Origin: Sphaerimonospora sp050942215 | GTDB lineage: Bacteria > Actinomycetota > Actinomycetes > Streptosporangiales > Streptosporangiaceae | Assembly (NCBI RefSeq): GCF_050942215.1 | Contig: NZ_CP192056.1 | Span: 3,906,001 to 3,970,000 of the forward strand | Length of the DNA: 64,000 bases | Reading direction: 5' to 3' | Shown: positions 60,056 through 64,000 of the stretch, piece after piece | How the letters are laid out: the number at the start of each line of letters is the position of its first letter | Position numbering within the stretch: position 1 is the stretch's first letter | Translations under genes and position numbers: made by a program | The notes under the pieces: model-generated | Database searches by the model: none | Told to the model about the DNA's origin: nothing | The model's input: the letters and a program-made list of their open reading frames with translations, nothing else

Positions 60056-61932
60056 TGGACGGAGACGTCACGGTCAACGCTGCGGATATCGCCCGGCTTG
60101 CGGACGTCGGCCGGGCCGCGGTCAGCAACTGGCGCAAACGGTTCGACGACTTTCCCGAGCCTGTGGGTGGAACCGCCTCGAGTCCGGCGTTCTCTTTCGC
60201 GGAGGTTGAGGACTGGCTCCGCCGTCACAACCGCTATGTGGAAGTGACGCCGATCGAGCGGCTCTGGCAGCGGCTGCGGGCTATCACAGACGACCTGCGG
60301 CTCAGTGAGGCTGTGGGGTTCGCCGGAAGCGTGCTCCTACACCAAAAACAAGATCCCAGCCTCGACGCGAAGGCCCTCTTCAAGCACTTATCCGCCACGG
60401 CTCCAGAAGGCTTGGACGTCAATGCGGAACTGGTTAGGGCCATCGTCGAAGTGGGTAGGGTTGAGGGGCCTGTCGCAGCATTCGACAGTATCTGTGATCG
60501 CTATGTGGACCTTCACTCCCGCCGGTTGCTTGCGACTCCACGGGACGTTGCCCAACTCATGGCTCGCCTCGGCGGCACTGCCGGGCGCGTAGTGCTTGAC
60601 CCCTCGTGTGGGATTGGGACCTTGCTGCTCGAATCCTCCGGGGCACGGATGCTTGGCCAGGATCTAAGCGCGAGCGCTTCCCGCTTGGCCGCTATCCGGT
60701 TACAGCTTCACGGCCACGACTCGCGCGTCGAGACGGGTGATTCGCTACGCGCGGACGTCTTCGCCGGAGAGCAGGCCGATGTTGTCATTTGCACCCCGCC
60801 GTTCAATGAGCGCAGCTGGGGTTACGAGGAGCTGACTAACGATCCGCGCTGGGAGTACGGCCTGCCGCCTCGAGGCGAGTCCGAACTGGCATGGGTACAG
60901 CACTGCCTGGTGCGCGTACGGCCCGGCGGCCTCGTGGTCATCATGATGCCGGGTGTTGCCGCCAGCCGCCGACCGGGCCGCCGGGTCCGGGGCAATCTCC
61001 TACGAGCCGGGGCGCTCCGGGCGATCATCACGCTTTCGACGGGGGCCGCTCCCGCATCCAGCGGAGCACCAGATCTCTGGGTCTTGCGTAGGCCGGAACC
61101 CGGCGTCCAGCCACCATCCGACGTACTGATGGTGAACGCTGGTGAGGACCTCCCCCTGGCTGAGATGGCGTGGAAAGCCTTCTGCAGCGGCAAGGACCTG
61201 CCCGAGGGCAGCAACAGCGTGCGGATCATCGACCTTCTAGACGAAGAAGTCGACCTGACAACCAGCCAGCGGACCTCAATCCGGCCGGACCCGTCTAGCT
61301 TCTCCGCGCTGTATGAGAAGGCGACGGCCCTGGTCAAGTCATTGACCTCCATCCTGCCTCGCGTCTCGGCGACGCAAGGCCACGAGCCAGTGATGTCCAG
61401 CATCGGGGAGCTCGCCCGGGCGGGCGTCGTGACCATTCTTCAGGGTCCGCTCAAGCTTCCCGGCAAGGGCGAGCTCCCCGTCCTCACCGCAAAGGACCTC
61501 CTGCTCGGTCGGGCACCCACAGGCCGCAGTGCCGTCGCGCCTGGCCTGGCGCTGATAGAGCGCAATGATGTCGTCGCTCCGGTGGTCACGGGCAGCGGTT
61601 CGATTCCCCGGGTCATGACCGAGGCGGGAGCCGTCCTCGGCCCGCAGCTTCTACTCATCCGCACCGATCCCGCCCGTCTGGACCCCCATTTCCTGGCTGG
61701 TTGCCTGCGTGCCACCGGCAGTTCCAGCTTCCGGCTCGGTTCCTCGATGCGGCTCGACCCCCGTCGCGCGCGGCTGCCCAGGCTTCCGATCGACGAGCAA
61801 CGGCGGTACGGCGAGGCATTCCGACAGTTACTCGCCTACGAAGACGCCACCCGTGCACTCCGCGAGATCAGCGATAATCTTGTGGCGGCCGGCATCGAAG
61901 GTCTCTTCGATGGGCGACTGTATCCCGAGTAA
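60052..61932 (+). CDS. HTH-linked N6-adenine methylase-like protein with TPPF motif
   Basis: 626 residues. An N-terminal HTH (NAADIARLADVGRAAVSNWR) is followed by VVLDPSCGIGTLL (motif I), DVVICTPPFNERSWGYEELT (motif IV) and WVQHCLVRVRPGGLVVIMMP. The layout is that of HsdM/PglX-like DNA methylases, with an HsdS-like C-terminal region. The catalytic tetrapeptide is TPPF rather than the N/D-PP-F/Y expected, so catalysis is uncertain. It may be a sensor that recognises methylation or a methylase with altered chemistry. It is coupled to the metallopeptidase gene before it and lies 17 bp before a kinase. Confidence 0.82.
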   Translation: MMDGDVTVNAADIARLADVGRAAVSNWRKRFDDFPEPVGGTASSPAFSFAEVEDWLRRHNRYVEVTPIERLWQRLRAITDDLRLSEAVGFAGSVLLHQKQDPSLDAKALFKHLSATAPEGLDVNAELVRAIVEVGRVEGPVAAFDSICDRYVDLHSRRLLATPRDVAQLMARLGGTAGRVVLDPSCGIGTLLLESSGARMLGQDLSASASRLAAIRLQLHGHDSRVETGDSLRADVFAGEQADVVICTPPFNERSWGYEELTNDPRWEYGLPPRGESELAWVQHCLVRVRPGGLVVIMMPGVAASRRPGRRVRGNLLRAGALRAIITLSTGAAPASSGAPDLWVLRRPEPGVQPPSDVLMVNAGEDLPLAEMAWKAFCSGKDLPEGSNSVRIIDLLDEEVDLTTSQRTSIRPDPSSFSALYEKATALVKSLTSILPRVSATQGHEPVMSSIGELARAGVVTILQGPLKLPGKGELPVLTAKDLLLGRAPTGRSAVAPGLALIERNDVVAPVVTGSGSIPRVMTEAGAVLGPQLLLIRTDPARLDPHFLAGCLRATGSSSFRLGSSMRLDPRRARLPRLPIDEQRRYGEAFRQLLAYEDATRALREISDNLVAAGIEGLFDGRLYPE

Positions 61933-61949
61933 TCCACCTGGAGGCATGG

Positions 61950-63488
61950 GTGGCCCTCATCCTCGATCGCTACCGGCTTGACCCCGTCCATTTGGGCAAG
62001 GGCGGCATGGGCGTGGTACGGGGCGCCCAGGACGAAAAGCTCGGCCGACGGGTGGCAATCAAGCTGATCCAATTCCCCGATGGAATGCGAGATCCGGAGC
62101 TCGAGGCCCGATTCACTCACGAAGCGAAGATCATGTCACGGCTCTCCCACCCCGGCGCACCGGTGCTTCACGACTTCGGCACCTATCAGGATCCAGCACT
62201 GGGGAGCCGACTGTTCATGGTGATGCAGTTCATCAGGGGAACTGGCGTGGATGATGTCATTGTCGAGCATGGGCCTCTTCCGCTTGGATGGGTCGCGTCC
62301 ATCGGCGCCCAGGTAGCGGCCGTTCTGGAGGCAGCGCACGACCTTGACATCCTGCACCGGGATTTGAAGCCTTCCAACCTCATGCTGCGTCGAGACGGTT
62401 CCATCCAGGTCGTGGATTTCGGCCTGGCTCTGATGCACAATCCCGAGCTGACCAAACTGACCAGGACGGGGCAGCTGCTCGGAACCGCCGCCTACATGTC
62501 ACCCGAGCAGGTCCGTGCCGAAGAGCCAACGGCGCGCAGCGACATCTACTCGCTGGGCACCGTGCTGTACGAACTGCTCACCGGGCGGCACCTGTTCACC
62601 GGGTTGTCCGAGTACAGCGTGATGGATCAGCACGTCAACGCACGCCCAAATTCAGTCGGGCACCTGCGGTCTGACATGCCAAGGGAGCTGGACGAGCTCA
62701 TCCTGGCCATGCTGGAGAAGCGGCCGGAAGACCGGCCGGCGACAGCTTCCGAGGTGCACTATCGGCTCATGCCGTACCTTGCCGGGACTGGTCCGCTCGG
62801 CGACATGACCGCTCCGGATTCCAGCCCTGCCCGAATGTATTCACACGCGGTCAGCCGTACTCTCACCGCCGGAGCGCAACCTGTAGTTCCCGTTGTGAGG
62901 AACGCTCCGACAGATGACGACTTCAGCCGCAGGGACATCAAGCATGCTCGCAGGCAGGCGACGTCCCTAGTCAGAAAATCACGCTATAACGATGCGGCAG
63001 GGATGCTCGCGAAAGTCGCTGAGTCCGCAAGCCAGAAGCTCGGTGCCGGCGACCCAGAAGTGATCGATCTGCGCGAACAGCTCGCGGATGTGCTGTTCAC
63101 TGCCCAGGACTACCGCCAGGCGGCCCAAGAGTTCCGGCAGATTGCCGACGACCTGCTCCTGCGGCCGGAGCCTGACCAGGAGCGGATATCCCAGTGCCGG
63201 CTGCAGGAAGCGATCTGCCAGGTCCACGCCGGTGCTCCAGAGCTCGCGCTGCACATCATGCGTGATCTACTGGCGGATGAGATGAGCCGCTTCCCTGAAG
63301 ACGACGCGCGGCTCCTGGAACTACGTCGCCAGATAGGCGAGCTGGAAGTCAGTGCCGGCGCTGTGGACAGGGCCCGAGCAACGCTCTCGGACTTGTGTGA
63401 TGACCTCGTCAGGCTCTACGGCCCCGACCACGGCGCCACTATCCGGGTCATCGAGCTCCTGGCCAGCCTTGACAGATGGCCTCTGTGA
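61950..63488 (+). CDS. Ser/Thr protein kinase with TPR-like C-terminus
   Basis: 512 residues from GTG 61950 (GGAGG at 61939-61943). All kinase elements are visible: GKGGMGVV (P-loop), VAIKLI (ATP Lys), ILHRDLKPSNLMLR (catalytic loop), VVDFGLAL (DFG), GTAAYMSPEQ (activation end) and DIYSLGTVLYELLTG. After about 280 residues comes a helical TPR-like tail (DYRQAAQEFRQIADDLLLRP). There is no transmembrane helix, unlike typical PknB. In this locus it could phosphorylate the methylase, the ATPase or host proteins on infection. Confidence 0.93.
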   Translation: MALILDRYRLDPVHLGKGGMGVVRGAQDEKLGRRVAIKLIQFPDGMRDPELEARFTHEAKIMSRLSHPGAPVLHDFGTYQDPALGSRLFMVMQFIRGTGVDDVIVEHGPLPLGWVASIGAQVAAVLEAAHDLDILHRDLKPSNLMLRRDGSIQVVDFGLALMHNPELTKLTRTGQLLGTAAYMSPEQVRAEEPTARSDIYSLGTVLYELLTGRHLFTGLSEYSVMDQHVNARPNSVGHLRSDMPRELDELILAMLEKRPEDRPATASEVHYRLMPYLAGTGPLGDMTAPDSSPARMYSHAVSRTLTAGAQPVVPVVRNAPTDDDFSRRDIKHARRQATSLVRKSRYNDAAGMLAKVAESASQKLGAGDPEVIDLREQLADVLFTAQDYRQAAQEFRQIADDLLLRPEPDQERISQCRLQEAICQVHAGAPELALHIMRDLLADEMSRFPEDDARLLELRRQIGELEVSAGAVDRARATLSDLCDDLVRLYGPDHGATIRVIELLASLDRWPL

Positions 63489-63574
63489 ATTCTTAACACA
63501 AGCACTACGCTTGTGACCATAATCCGCTACTCTGTGACGTGGACGGCAAGAGCCACCCCATGCGAGGGGGTTAC

Positions 63575-64000
63575 ATGCACATCAGGCGAGTTCACATCAG
63601 CAACTTCCGCAACTTTCGGGATCTGACCATCGATCCCTTTCCCCGCAACGCCGTGCTCGTAGGCGAAAACGGCATCGGCAAGTCCAACCTCATTCACGCT
63701 CTCCGGCTGGTCCTGGATCCCGATCTACCCGACAGTGCTCGGCTGCTGCGCATCGAGGACATCTGTGAGCACTCAAGTGCCAGCATCCAGACTGGCGTCG
63801 AAGTTCGCGTCGAAGTTGACCTTACGGACTTCGATGGCAACCCAGACCTCCAGGGCATCCTGGATGACTGCCTCGTCTCCCTCACCCCACCCACCGCGAG
63901 GATCTCGTTCGTGTTCAGGGCAGCGGCTTCTCCCCAATCGGGCGCGTTGTCCATCGATGACTACGGCTTCGAGATCCTCGGCGGGGAAAGCGATGCGGGA
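63575..64000 (+). CDS. OLD/SMC-type AAA ATPase, N-terminal part (cut by window)
   Basis: The visible 142 residues start MHIRRVHISNFRNFRDLTID and contain the Walker A motif VGENGIGKSNLIHAL, the usual beginning of OLD-family or RecF/SMC-like ATPases. ATG 63575 has a GAGGGGG site; ATG 63560 is five codons upstream. A promoter-like gap of 86 bp separates it from the kinase. Whether it has a Toprim nuclease lies beyond the window. Confidence 0.85.
   Translation, partial: MHIRRVHISNFRNFRDLTIDPFPRNAVLVGENGIGKSNLIHALRLVLDPDLPDSARLLRIEDICEHSSASIQTGVEVRVEVDLTDFDGNPDLQGILDDCLVSLTPPTARISFVFRAAASPQSGALSIDDYGFEILGGESDAG

Noticed and set aside
1..64000. CRISPR array
   Set aside because: No series of regularly spaced identical repeats was found by eye; the only tandem repeats noted are the short promoter units at 2556-2603.

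Overview
The window is high-GC DNA with GTG and TTG starts, many 4-bp ATGA/GTGA gene overlaps and actinomycete-specific families (TPR regulators paired with ATP-binding proteins, DUF397-like and DUF2637 proteins, FxLD lanthipeptides). It most likely comes from a filamentous actinomycete, perhaps Streptosporangiales; the genus cannot be fixed from sequence alone. Nearly all of it is accessory: one long unusual operon, a nucleosidase operon with its own regulator, mobile-element debris, and a dense defence island.

Region 1 (1-14941). After an epimerase tail, a GNAT/TPR-regulator pair faces away from a tightly coupled run of about 15 genes. The run begins with an ATP-binding (RsbW-like) protein and the preQ0 genes queC, queD and queE. 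It continues with a reverse-transcriptase-fold protein whose YADD box reads FADN, a small protein of the formylglycine-generating-enzyme/C-lectin fold without the copper cysteines, a DUF6884-like protein, a GT2 glycosyltransferase, a radical SAM enzyme, a phosphoribosyltransferase, a GT4 glycosyltransferase, a PolA-type 5'-3' exonuclease, a PIG-L deacetylase, a DegT aminotransferase, a Gfo/Idh/MocA oxidoreductase and a methyltransferase. I read it as an undescribed pathway that makes a sugar-decorated 7-deazaguanine product or nucleic-acid modification, with a polymerase-fold and a nuclease protein built in. This is the strongest candidate for a new system.

Region 2 (15007-19192). A Nudix-winged-helix regulator is divergent from a three-gene operon across two GGTCA...TGACC operators. 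The operon encodes a membrane protein, a nucleoside-phosphorylase-fold nucleosidase and a membrane-anchored protein. The first protein's C-terminus and the second protein's N-terminus share a Gly/Asn motif like bacterial amyloid-signalling motifs, suggesting a sensor-effector pair that destroys nucleosides or nucleotides.

Region 3 (19331-34913). A HAD phosphatase and GntR regulator are followed by small actinomycete genes, a large RecD-type helicase-nuclease, an AlbA_2 protein, and an integrative-element module (EspR-like repressor with palindromic operators, DUF2637 protein, Toprim primase, superinfection-immunity protein). Then come IS4 and ISKra4 relics, chimeric pseudogenes, an AT-richer patch with a truncated CD-NTase, and a 3' fragment of tRNA-Pro(GGG) with its terminator, which marks an integration site.

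Region 4 (35163-44724). An OLD-nuclease/UvrD-helicase pair (Gabija-like), an HNH pseudogene, a decaying FxLD class I lanthipeptide locus (intact precursor and methyltransferase, broken dehydratase) and a frameshifted regulator.

Region 5 (44756-64000). A TrmO-like protein, a GrpE-domain protein plus Hsp70, a convergent SNF2 helicase, a complete type I restriction-modification set (hsdM, hsdS, hsdR) with a YgjP-like metallopeptidase, then an HTH-methylase with a TPPF motif, a Ser/Thr kinase with a TPR-like tail, and the start of an OLD/SMC-type ATPase cut by the window edge. This looks like one composite, kinase- and chaperone-linked defence locus.
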